This document shows, piece after piece, positions 33,625 to 40,288 of a stretch of DNA of 40,288 nucleotides. The stretch is taken from NCBI GenBank assembly GCA_002395085.1, contig DGVV01000124.1, positions 1 through 40,288 on the forward strand. Direction: 5' to 3'. The notes beneath the pieces were generated by a model. It made no database searches. It saw nothing but the letters and a program-made list of their open reading frames with translations, and was not told the DNA's origin. Every line of letters begins with the position of its first letter. Position 1 is the first letter of the stretch. Made by a program: the position numbers and the translations under genes. Source of the DNA: Ruminococcus sp. UBA4275 (GTDB taxonomy: Bacteria; Bacillota; Clostridia; Oscillospirales; Ruminococcaceae).

Positions 33625-34290
33625 TCAATCTGCGATTTTTACAGAATTTGCAATCTCGATAAACTGTTCTTTGTCCATTTCACTCAAAAGATACAGCACC
33701 GTATCTCCTTCTTCCCAGATCAGATGATACGCGCCGAGATTATCGCAGAAGAAAACCGCTTCGTTTCCGTGAACCGTCAGCGGAATCAGCTCTGCATTTT
33801 CCGTATTGACAGAGAGCGTAAAGGCTTCTTTGGTATACTGATCAAAATAAATCGTAGTGTCATCCTTGACGTACAGCATTTGCAGAATCTGACTGCTGCT
33901 GAAGACCACTTCTTCCCGATAGCCTTCCAGCGGATAGGTGATCCTGTAAATCGCTGACAGAGCATCCGCAGACTGTGCCGGTTCTGCGGGGCGAACCGTC
34001 GAGAACACCTCGCGCAGCGTGACCGTAAAATGCAGAAACGCATTGCGCAGCGCATCAACCTTCATCACTGAAACAGCGGAGATCATCAGCACCGCACAGG
34101 CAGCACACGCAACCCGTTTGCCTGCGGTATTGATGATGCGGTAATAGGACTTCTCCCGCCGCCGGATGAGTTTCTGCATTTTCCTCTCAAATGCGGGTGA
34201 GAAGCTGTGCGGCTGCGTTTGCAGCACAGACTGTTCGCAGTCGCGGATCAGCGCCTCAGCCAGTGCTTTTTTGAATTGTTCATGAGGCAA
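33625..34290 (-). CDS. Putative anti-sigma factor, DUF4367-like
   Basis: 221 aa from TTG at 34290, which has AAGGAG 8 nt upstream and overlaps the sigma-factor gene by 11 nt. An N-terminal cytosolic segment (~1-55) that could hold the sigma factor is followed by a transmembrane helix (~59-76) and an outside domain (~110-220). The end, GAYHLIWEEGDTVLYLLSEM then DKEQFIEIANSVK, fits the DUF4367 pattern of membrane regulators paired with ECF sigma factors. Pairing with the sigma factor is family knowledge plus position; release by a protease or ligand cannot be seen. Confidence 0.82.
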   Translation of the reverse strand: MPHEQFKKALAEALIRDCEQSVLQTQPHSFSPAFERKMQKLIRRREKSYYRIINTAGKRVACAACAVLMISAVSVMKVDALRNAFLHFTVTLREVFSTVRPAEPAQSADALSAIYRITYPLEGYREEVVFSSSQILQMLYVKDDTTIYFDQYTKEAFTLSVNTENAELIPLTVHGNEAVFFCDNLGAYHLIWEEGDTVLYLLSEMDKEQFIEIANSVKIAD

Positions 34291-34816
34291 TGATCTCACT
34301 CCTTTCCAGTGCCAGACGAAGCATTTTCTTTGCGCGCTCCGTGCGCTTGCGGACACTGTCTGCTGAGATACCCAGCATCCCCGCCACCTCCTGCGGCGAA
34401 AATTCCCGCAGATAGCGCAGATATAGAATGTCCTTGTATTTGGTCGGCAGCGCGGAGATTGCATCCACAAGCTGATCGTAATCTGCCTGCTCAAAGAAAT
34501 CTATCTCAACTGCCTTGACGTCATCTTCCAGCGCAGTGAACCGTTCCGCATCCTGCCGGTTGCTGCGGTAAAAGCTGATAGCGGTATTGCGCGTCACGAT
34601 GATGATATATGCTTTCAGCTCATCCCGCGGGATGGCTGCTGCTTTTTCATAGTGTTCCGCGAGATTGACAAATGCCTGATGCACAGCATCCTCTGCGTCC
34701 TCGCGGTTATGCAGAATCCCGTATGCAACCGCATACATGGTCTGCCGGTATTGCAGATACCATTGCTCGAACACGCTTCTGTCGTCGTCCGTGTCCAGAA
34801 CGGCCAGGAAAATCAT
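34280..34816 (-). CDS. ECF-type RNA polymerase sigma factor
   Basis: 178 aa from ATG at 34816 (GAAAGGA upstream). Region 2 (~15-85): FEQWYLQYRQTMYAVAYGIL and NREDAEDAVHQAFVNLAEHY; region 4 (~120-172): LPTKYKDILYLRYLREFSPQ, EVAGMLGISADSVRKRTERA. It directs polymerase to stress or envelope promoters. Its own promoter is a normal sigma-A type, so self-activation is not evident. Likely targets are the small secreted and lipoprotein genes downstream, but I see no shared promoter motif that proves it. Confidence 0.9.
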   Translation of the reverse strand: MIFLAVLDTDDDRSVFEQWYLQYRQTMYAVAYGILHNREDAEDAVHQAFVNLAEHYEKAAAIPRDELKAYIIIVTRNTAISFYRSNRQDAERFTALEDDVKAVEIDFFEQADYDQLVDAISALPTKYKDILYLRYLREFSPQEVAGMLGISADSVRKRTERAKKMLRLALERSEIIAS

Positions 34817-34929
34817 AGGTACAGATTCCTTTCGTGCGTTTTGTGGTGAGATGTATGCTTCGATAATTTGTGCAGAAAAATGCGTCCGCTTTCCGTCGGA
34901 CATCGTGCCTGTGCGTATATCGCAGTTTT

Positions 34930-34958
34930 ATTATATCACATTGTGCAAAAAATTTCAA
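34930..34958 (-). promoter_or_regulatory. Promoter of the sigma/anti-sigma pair
   Basis: On the minus strand TTGAAA (34953-34958), 17-nt spacer, TATAAT (34930-34935). The -35 box overlaps the stop codon of the upstream reverse transcriptase gene. The leader is ~107 nt. Confidence 0.78.
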
Positions 34959-36172
34959 TGCTGCTTTTCGATTTCCTCCGTTTCCGCCTTCCCCGCGTAA
35001 TATTCATGCACCAGACTGCGGTAGCCCAGCCGTTTCAGATCTTCATAGCGGGCATTGAAGCGTGCCTTTGTCCGTTTGCCCGTCAGCAGAACCCGTATGC
35101 AGTCCTGCGCATAGCAGTCAATCTCGTGCAGGCTGTCTGTTGTATTGATTGCGGCAAAAAACCAGCAGCTCCATGTCAGGTCGCTGTCCTCGGAATTTTC
35201 CAGCAGTTTGCGGTTGAAAATCCGGATGAAGGCAGCAGCAGCCTGTTCGCCGCGCATTCCGTTCCGCTTTTTCCAGCGCAGCAGCGCACGGGTCTTGCGG
35301 CGCATCTTCTGCTTCACCTTATTCACCGAGACCGGTGCAATATCCACCCTGCGCCCGATGCACTGAAATCCCAGAAAGCACCAGCCCTCCTCCGGCGCTG
35401 TAAACTGCTCCTTCGCCGGATTCAGCTTCAGGCTGTGCGATGCCAGAAAACTGCGGATATATGCTGCGTGCTGCTCCGTCTCTGCGCGGCTCGGCGCAAA
35501 GAGAATGATGTCATCGGAATAGCGCGCATAGGGGATCTTTGCCGCCTCAAAATGGCGGTCCAGTTCACTGAGAAAGAGATTTGCATAGAAAGAGGAGAGC
35601 GGTGTTCCCGCCATGATGCCCTTCTCCTCGCAGAGAATGCGGCTGCCGTCGCGCACCTGCGGTTCTTCCAGCAGACTGCGCAGAAAGGCAAACAGCCGCG
35701 GGTCATCCTGCATGACGGCGCTGAGCTTCGGCAGCAGCAGCGGAATCTGCACAGAATTGAAATAATTGCTGATGTCCGCTTTGTAGGCGTACATCTGCTG
35801 AATGCCCGCCGTCCGGCTCAGGCGCAGAACGGCATCCTTTGCCGACCTGCCGGGACGGAAGGAATACAGATTCCCGCTGAGCTGTGCATCATATTTGCGC
35901 AGCAGCAGATAGGTCAGCAGCTTGAGAACGGTATTCTCTGCCGCGGGATACGTATACACCGTGCGCTTCTTCGTGCTGCCCTGCTTGCTGATGACCGCCC
36001 GCTGCGGCAGCGGGAAGCGGTCTCCGCGGGCGATTGCATCGCAAACCGGCTGATAGGCGCGTGCGTCGATGAACTGCCGCAGTCTGCGCACAAAGTCATC
36101 CGGCACGGCAAGCGCGGATTTATAAGCGCAGAAGCGCTCCCAGCACGCCGGCTGCATAAGCTGATCCAGCAT
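34955..36172 (-). CDS. Group II-like reverse transcriptase with YSDD active site
   Basis: 405 aa from ATG at 36172; TTG at 36178 has GGGGG at better spacing and is an alternative. The frame stays open upstream through the structured segment, but that part has no recognisable protein. Palm motifs: KKRTVYTYPAAENTVLKLL, NLYSFRPGRSAKDAVLRL (102-119), KADISNYFNS with D133, GIMAGTPLSSFYANLFLSEL (185-204), ARYSDDIILF with Y218-D221 and EEGWCFLGFQ. A thumb-like C-terminus follows (RRKTRALLRWKKRNG, FIRIFNRKLL). No HNH or intron-maturase DNA-binding domain is seen, and retron NAxxH and VTG motifs are absent. The gene lies downstream of a dense RNA fold on the same strand. Biological role unknown; defence or a domesticated element are possible. 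Confidence 0.9.
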   Translation of the reverse strand: MLDQLMQPACWERFCAYKSALAVPDDFVRRLRQFIDARAYQPVCDAIARGDRFPLPQRAVISKQGSTKKRTVYTYPAAENTVLKLLTYLLLRKYDAQLSGNLYSFRPGRSAKDAVLRLSRTAGIQQMYAYKADISNYFNSVQIPLLLPKLSAVMQDDPRLFAFLRSLLEEPQVRDGSRILCEEKGIMAGTPLSSFYANLFLSELDRHFEAAKIPYARYSDDIILFAPSRAETEQHAAYIRSFLASHSLKLNPAKEQFTAPEEGWCFLGFQCIGRRVDIAPVSVNKVKQKMRRKTRALLRWKKRNGMRGEQAAAAFIRIFNRKLLENSEDSDLTWSCWFFAAINTTDSLHEIDCYAQDCIRVLLTGKRTKARFNARYEDLKRLGYRSLVHEYYAGKAETEEIEKQH

Positions 36173-36245
36173 GGACAATACGCTGCACCCCCAATCTGAA
36201 CATCGCGCTGCACAGGCACAATCCCTGCAAACAGCCGCAAAAGAA

Positions 36246-36460
36246 GGATCAGGTTCAGCTAAGCCCGCCTGATCCGTTTTCTGATATTGCTTTGCAGACT
36301 GCCGCAGCGCAGTCTTTATAAAAACAGGGGGAGAAAACGTTAAAGCCCGGATAATTCCGGGAAGTACCAGACCGTACACGGACAGGCTGCCTGCGAAGCC
36401 GTGAAAGCGTCCGTGCCGGGTCCGCCGCAGGCGCACAGCGTTCTCCCCCCGCTTTTACCG
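36246..36460 (-). ncRNA. Candidate structured RNA upstream of the reverse transcriptase
   Basis: This gene-free segment contains, on the minus strand 5' to 3': GGGGGAGAA-type strand (36441-36449) that pairs with TTCTCCCCC (36327-36335), extended by CG/CG; inside, GCCTGCG (36426-36432) pairs with CGCAGGC (36389-36395) and CACGGAC (36409-36415) with GTCCGTG (36377-36383), interleaved so that both make an H-type pseudoknot. A hairpin CCCGGA-ATTA-TCCGGG (36346-36361) follows, then AGACTGC/GCAGTCT (36296-36315) and GGATCAGG/CCTGATCC (36246-36275) followed by TTCTTTT, possibly a terminator. Rfam contains several motifs next to RT genes; I cannot say whether this is one. No promoter is obvious, so it may be processed from a longer transcript. 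Confidence 0.55.
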
Positions 36461-36481
36461 TATTTGTTCCGGCAGATCTCC

Positions 36482-36994
36482 TCAGCCGCCCAGTGCGCGG
36501 CGTGTCCGCTCTGTGACATAGGAGCGGGTATTCCACCAGCCCTCGTGATCGTAATAATACCGCAGATACGGGATTCCCTGTCTGGCACAATCCCGCCGCA
36601 GCTTCTGCGCAGAGCAGGCGCTGTTCATGATCTCCACAATCAGGGCCGTCTCACCGCCGCGCCGGAATGTGAAAACCGTAATGCGGCTGTTTGCACCGGG
36701 CGTGTACTGCACATCGTATTCGGGAAATTCCGTGCGGAACACCATATCAAAATACGGCAGATAACCGCCCGGATACGTGAACGAATTTTCCTCGGCAGGC
36801 GGTGTATCGCCGCCCCATGTTCCATAAGCGGGCGAGGCATTCTCTGCCGTCTGCTGCCGCCGCTGATATTCGCGCTCAGCAAAGACACCGGCATCCTGCG
36901 GGCTAAGCTGCACACTGTGCAGTGTTTCTTTGATCTGGTCAGCAAGCGCCTCCAGTTCCGGCTTGCCGCCCAGCAGATTTTTCAGCAATCCCAT
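36482..36994 (-). CDS. Hypothetical protein in the vWA/pseudokinase operon
   Basis: 170 aa from ATG at 36994 with AGGAGG 8 nt upstream. The N-terminus MGLLKNLLGGKPELEALADQ is helical; a Pro/Gly-rich linker (~52-75) leads to a C-terminal alpha/beta domain with YFDMVFRTEFPEYDVQYTPG, RITVFTFRRGGETALIVEIM and SACSAQKLRRDCARQGIPYL. The order D83...E121 between strands, then a helix, loosely recalls PD-(D/E)XK nucleases or DUF2726-like domains, but no certain catalytic set is visible. It is 49 nt after the vWA gene, so probably co-transcribed. Function unknown. Confidence 0.72.
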   Translation of the reverse strand: MGLLKNLLGGKPELEALADQIKETLHSVQLSPQDAGVFAEREYQRRQQTAENASPAYGTWGGDTPPAEENSFTYPGGYLPYFDMVFRTEFPEYDVQYTPGANSRITVFTFRRGGETALIVEIMNSACSAQKLRRDCARQGIPYLRYYYDHEGWWNTRSYVTERTRRALGG

Positions 36995-37043
36995 AACGGT
37001 CACCTCCTGTTTGGTATCATGATACCATATCCATTCATCCCTG

Positions 37044-38819
37044 TCAAGGGCGATTTCGGTCGCGGATGACAAATCCGCCGGCTTGATTCATGGTCCATCC
37101 GCCTTCGCCCTGTGAATAGCCGCCGTTCTGCTGCGGCGGGGCGGGTGCGGGGGATGCCGCTGCTGCGGATGCGTTTTCCGGCTCGGCAGCGGGCTTTTCC
37201 TGCGGGGCAGGGGGCGGTGCATCCGGCACAGGAGATACTTTTTCTGCCGCCGCTGCGGGCTTCTGAACCGGCTTTACAGAGGGTTTCGGCACAGGAATCG
37301 GCTGTTCCTGTTCCAGCGCCGAAAGCACCGTATCCGTCAGCAGTTCCGGCTGCACGGAAAGTTCCGCCGCGGAGAGCCAGTTTGCAGATGCACCGCTCAG
37401 CAGTCTGCACCATGTATCCTGCATTTCGGGGGATGCATTCCCGCAGCGGAAACACAGAATCTTCAGATGTTCCTGCTGCCTTGCGGCATCCAGTGCCGTG
37501 AGAACATCCCGCATCTCCGCCGCAGAGGCAAATGCATCCGTGGCGGTGAAATCATTGGGCAGGAAATCAGAAAGCAGCAGCATCATCGGCGGCAGAACAT
37601 CCGCACGCGCCTCCTGCCACTGTGCCGTTCGCTGTGCCAGTCTGCGGCGCATCATGGCAGCGGCGGTCAGCAGCGGCGAAACCGTTCCCGCCGTCTCCGG
37701 CATGACCGTTTGCAGACCGCTTCGCACGGCATCGTAGCTGCCGGAAAAATCGCGCAGAATGCGGATGCCGTCAGCCGTAATCGCATATACGGCAAGGTCG
37801 GCACTGCCGCGCCCGCTGCGGTTGTAAAGGCTGTCTGCAAGATGCTGCACGGCTGCCTTCATCGGCGCGAGAAACTCCGCCGCAGAGATACTCGCATCCA
37901 GCAGCACGGCAACCGGCATCACCGGATACACCGCTGCGGGAAGCTTCTGCTGCAAAAATGCCGCACGTTCCGGCATACCGTCCGGAAAGAGACTGTGCGC
38001 CGTATAAACGCAGCGGACATCCTGAAGCTGCATCCGGTGCGGCTGATGCACCTGCTCCTGCGGCAGCAGAAACGGATCATCAGGCTGATCTGCCAGTGCG
38101 GGATCCTGCTGTACCGCCAGATACCGGTGCAGACGGTACAATCCGCCCGCAACACCCGCTTCCGTCAGCAAATCGCCGCCGAAGGGGAGTGTGACACCGG
38201 GCAGCGCGGGGCAGTTGTCACGGTCATGCCCGATTCTGCCGCGAATCAGCATCACGCTGCTGCATCCGAATGCCCAGATGCGGTCTTCTATCGCTTTGGT
38301 ATCCAGCGCAATGTAATTGCTGCCCACCGGCACAACATACCGTGCGTCATTGCCGCAGAAATCAGACAACACAATCACCAGATGCCGCTTGTCTCCCTCC
38401 GGTTTCGCACGCATCACAGCGCGTTCACAGGCAGTGCAGACTGCACACAGCACCGGACTCAGTCCGCTTGCATCGCCGCGCGCCGCATCCTCAAACTGAA
38501 ACACCGGCGGATACGAAAAATCACCCGCAATCCGGATCTGCGAACCGCTGATCTCCAGCACGGAAAGCTCCTCGTACTGCTCCTGCAAATTGCTGACCGC
38601 ATAGCGCCGCAGCGCCTCGCGGATGCTGTCCCATGCACGTTCATCCGCACCCGCGCTGCAGCTTCTGTCCACAACAAATGTCACGGAAAGTCCGCTGCCC
38701 GCATCCACCTGAAGCAGTTTCTCCGATGCCAGAAGCGGTTCTCCCGTGATGCTGTTCCGGGCGCTGCGCAGAATCTGCCGCACACTGCGCGTCACGCCGC
38801 TGCCCTGCTGTTGTTCCAT
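37044..38819 (-). CDS. Protein with two von Willebrand A domains and Pro-rich tail
   Basis: 591 aa. The first vWA domain (~43-235) has a MIDAS DxSxS set, D51-S53-S55 (TFVVDRSCSAG), and VIVLSDFCGND. The second (~298-480) has D308-S310-S312 (VAVLLDASISA) and MMLLLSDFLPNDF. Residues ~500-575 are Pro/Ala/Glu-rich, and the end is a short conserved-looking peptide (WTMNQAGGFVIRDRNRP). No signal peptide or helix, so it is cytosolic. Such proteins with vWA pairs are found with kinases and phosphatases in TerY-like stress or conflict gene sets, where the vWA binds metal and partner proteins. It follows the pseudokinase gene by 26 nt. Confidence 0.85.
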   Translation of the reverse strand: MEQQQGSGVTRSVRQILRSARNSITGEPLLASEKLLQVDAGSGLSVTFVVDRSCSAGADERAWDSIREALRRYAVSNLQEQYEELSVLEISGSQIRIAGDFSYPPVFQFEDAARGDASGLSPVLCAVCTACERAVMRAKPEGDKRHLVIVLSDFCGNDARYVVPVGSNYIALDTKAIEDRIWAFGCSSVMLIRGRIGHDRDNCPALPGVTLPFGGDLLTEAGVAGGLYRLHRYLAVQQDPALADQPDDPFLLPQEQVHQPHRMQLQDVRCVYTAHSLFPDGMPERAAFLQQKLPAAVYPVMPVAVLLDASISAAEFLAPMKAAVQHLADSLYNRSGRGSADLAVYAITADGIRILRDFSGSYDAVRSGLQTVMPETAGTVSPLLTAAAMMRRRLAQRTAQWQEARADVLPPMMLLLSDFLPNDFTATDAFASAAEMRDVLTALDAARQQEHLKILCFRCGNASPEMQDTWCRLLSGASANWLSAAELSVQPELLTDTVLSALEQEQPIPVPKPSVKPVQKPAAAAEKVSPVPDAPPPAPQEKPAAEPENASAAAASPAPAPPQQNGGYSQGEGGWTMNQAGGFVIRDRNRP

Positions 38820-38845
38820 GTTTCCGCCCCCCTTCCTGTACCGTT

Positions 38846-40222
38846 TTATTCACCGGATGCACTGTCATCCTCCATCTCGCAGAAGAAGCCGTACACTACG
38901 CTGTCGTCTTCTGCCAGACGTGTCCGCGAACCCTGCCATTTGCCCGCATGAATCAGATCATCACCCACATCCTTCACCGCGCAGCTTATCACAATGAGCT
39001 TGTCGTCATTGCCCGATACCGCCGAAAACCACGGCTCCCAGTTGGTGTATCCGATCTCTGTGCCGTCATCCCAATACCATGTCTGCTCCTCAGGATCATA
39101 GCTTCCGCCCAGCCAGAGCCGGTCCGCAGGCACATTCTTCAGCAGCTTCTCCAGAAAACGCTGCTCCTCTGCCGAATTGATGCACATGAGCGTTCCGCCG
39201 GCATCTTCACAGCATCTGCGGGCGTATTCCCATGAGCAGGAAAGCTCGAAAAAGGTGTAAGTGTGTCCGCCGAATTCCGCACGCATCGGCTCATCCGGTT
39301 CCGGCTCTGCCGGCAGAGTGACCTCCGGCACACTCGTTTCCGGCACATCCGGCTCTTTGTGATGCAGATGCACCGCAATCAGCGTACCGGCAAGCAGCAG
39401 CGCTGCACCGCCCGCACAGAATTCAATGATCCTGCTGCGGCGCTGCGGGAGATCTGCCAGAATTTCGCTGACGCTGCGGTAACGCTGCTTGACATCCGGC
39501 AGGCACTTCCGGATGATCTGCGCAAACGCCTTCCGCTGCCGGTCACTGAGCGGCAGACGCCTTGCAGCGGTGAGTTCACGCAGCAGCGAACCGATTTGTT
39601 CAATGTCATCCGTTACGGGGTCAAAGGCAGTATCCTTCAGCCCCTCATGCACCGCGATGCGTCCAAGATAATACCGCCGTGATGCGCCGTCGTAATAAAT
39701 GTTATCCGCAGTAATTCTGCCGTGCCGGAGTCCGGCACGGGCGCAGTCGCGCGCTGCCTCACAGACAGCCTGTGTCAGTGCAGAAAGATTGATCTTGCGC
39801 ACAGGCAGATCGCGCAGCCGCTCGTAATTCTCAGAAAACGTCACCAGATACCAGACTGTTTCCCCTGCAATTTCCGCCTGCATCGGGCGCAGCGGGGGCA
39901 TATCCGCAGGATGCTGCATCATGCCCGCAGCCTCCCGCAGCGCACACATTGCTTCGGCGCGCTGCTGCATCTGTGAAAGCCGCCACGATGCAATCTCCGC
40001 CTCCACTTCCGGATCAGGGTCAGATTTGCTGCCTTCCGGATGCAGAATGGAAACAATCATCCGCACAGACCGTGAATTGCCGTGGGTGCGCGGGCTGAGT
40101 TCAAATTCGGCGGTATCAGCATCCTGTGCGCTGTCATTCCGTCGCACCAGATAATGTTTCCAGATGTCGGCATAGACAGACTGATGCTCCATATAATCCA
40201 GCAGGCTCTCCATATCGCACAT
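38846..40222 (-). CDS. Pseudokinase - transmembrane - C-type lectin fusion protein
   Basis: 458 aa from ATG at 40222 (AGAAAGGAG 9 nt upstream). Residues ~50-262 follow a Ser/Thr kinase plan: the catalytic loop is RHGRITADNIYYD, where the HRD aspartate is lost (H167-G-R) but N174 stays; DFG is replaced by LGR (186-188); no VAIK lysine is seen; and DIEQIGSLL and KQRYRSVSEILADL keep the usual C-lobe. It should bind rather than phosphorylate. A transmembrane helix (~268-286) and Pro/Glu linker lead to a C-type lectin-like domain (~315-450) with LWLGGSYDPEEQTWYWDDGT, GYTNWEPW, GKWQG and YGFFCEME. It thus joins an outside ligand-binding domain to an inside signalling domain. An inverted repeat at 40250-40266 precedes it; the operon promoter is beyond the edge. 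Confidence 0.86.
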   Translation of the reverse strand: MCDMESLLDYMEHQSVYADIWKHYLVRRNDSAQDADTAEFELSPRTHGNSRSVRMIVSILHPEGSKSDPDPEVEAEIASWRLSQMQQRAEAMCALREAAGMMQHPADMPPLRPMQAEIAGETVWYLVTFSENYERLRDLPVRKINLSALTQAVCEAARDCARAGLRHGRITADNIYYDGASRRYYLGRIAVHEGLKDTAFDPVTDDIEQIGSLLRELTAARRLPLSDRQRKAFAQIIRKCLPDVKQRYRSVSEILADLPQRRSRIIEFCAGGAALLLAGTLIAVHLHHKEPDVPETSVPEVTLPAEPEPDEPMRAEFGGHTYTFFELSCSWEYARRCCEDAGGTLMCINSAEEQRFLEKLLKNVPADRLWLGGSYDPEEQTWYWDDGTEIGYTNWEPWFSAVSGNDDKLIVISCAVKDVGDDLIHAGKWQGSRTRLAEDDSVVYGFFCEMEDDSASGE

Positions 40223-40288
40223 ACGGCTTCACTCCTTTCTTTGATCTCGCTGCCCGCTATGGGCAGTCAGGCTGTCGAAAAAGGTATC

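Noticed and set aside
36178..36436. N-terminal extension of the RT through the structured segment (an in-frame ATG exists at 36436).
   Set aside because: The extension has no family resemblance, ends at no ribosome site, and would overlap the RNA fold; the recognisable RT begins just after 36172.
34955..36460. A retron (RT with msr/msd and a1/a2 repeats).
   Set aside because: The outer stem could mimic a1/a2, but the RT lacks the retron NAxxH and VTG motifs, and the enclosed RNA holds a pseudoknot-like order rather than an msr plus a long msd hairpin.
34955..40222. A diversity-generating retroelement: an RT near a C-type lectin-fold protein.
   Set aside because: The RT motif 4 region (GIMAGTPLSSFYANL) is not the DGR type, and no template copy of the lectin C-terminus was found around the RT; only an 8-nt match (GTGTACGG) is shared. 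A systematic repeat search would settle it.
1..40288. CRISPR arrays, rRNA genes, insertion sequences or prophage modules.
   Set aside because: No regularly spaced repeats, no rRNA sequence, no transposase or phage structural genes were seen on either strand.

Overview
The window looks like chromosome of a fibre-degrading gut or rumen Ruminococcus relative (Oscillospiraceae, Bacillota). The evidence is a GH44 glucanase ending in a type I dockerin (cellulosomal), GH42, GH36 and GH16 enzymes, Gram-positive lipoproteins and Cna-B-type adhesin modules, consensus sigma-A promoters with strong AAGGAG ribosome sites, a CIRCE operator, and fairly GC-rich coding sequence. Genus assignment is inference; no rRNA is present. 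Many long open frames lie antisense to the real genes and are shadows of codon usage.

Layout. 1-6079 (minus) is the N-terminal ~2,000 residues of a giant choice-of-anchor-A / SpaA-like surface protein that runs off the left edge, with a ~300-nt leader and a consensus promoter. Divergently, 6673-12221 (plus) is a galactoside-utilisation cluster: promoter, GH42 beta-galactosidase, a small unknown protein, a PepSY/FTP-like lipoprotein and GH36 alpha-galactosidase. 12408-17729 (plus) holds GH25 lysozyme and housekeeping genes: rsmD, two tandem paralogous membrane proteins, coaD, a coiled-coil protein, VanZ and an M24 aminopeptidase. 17839-19783 (minus) holds a GNAT acetyltransferase and a membrane protein that looks like a signal peptidase without catalytic residues. 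tRNA-Thr(CGT) at 20068 is followed by a tRNA 3' remnant and an orphan gene. 21398-24805 (plus) is a probable regulator-enzyme pair: an XRE regulator and the dockerin-bearing GH44. 24872-26320 (minus) is a GH16 lipoprotein, then htpG under a perfect CIRCE.

28700-34816 (minus) contains an ABC exporter or immunity-like module (lipoprotein, two permeases, ATPase), two small secreted proteins, and an ECF sigma factor with a DUF4367-like membrane partner.

34955-40222 (minus) is the most unusual part: a pseudokinase-transmembrane-C-type lectin fusion, a protein with two von Willebrand A domains, a small unknown protein, a ~215-nt densely structured (pseudoknot-capable) segment and a group II-like reverse transcriptase with a YSDD active site. 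The strand, order and tight spacing of the first three proteins suggest an operon; whether the RT and RNA belong to it functionally is open. It does not match a canonical retron or diversity-generating retroelement as far as can be read by eye.
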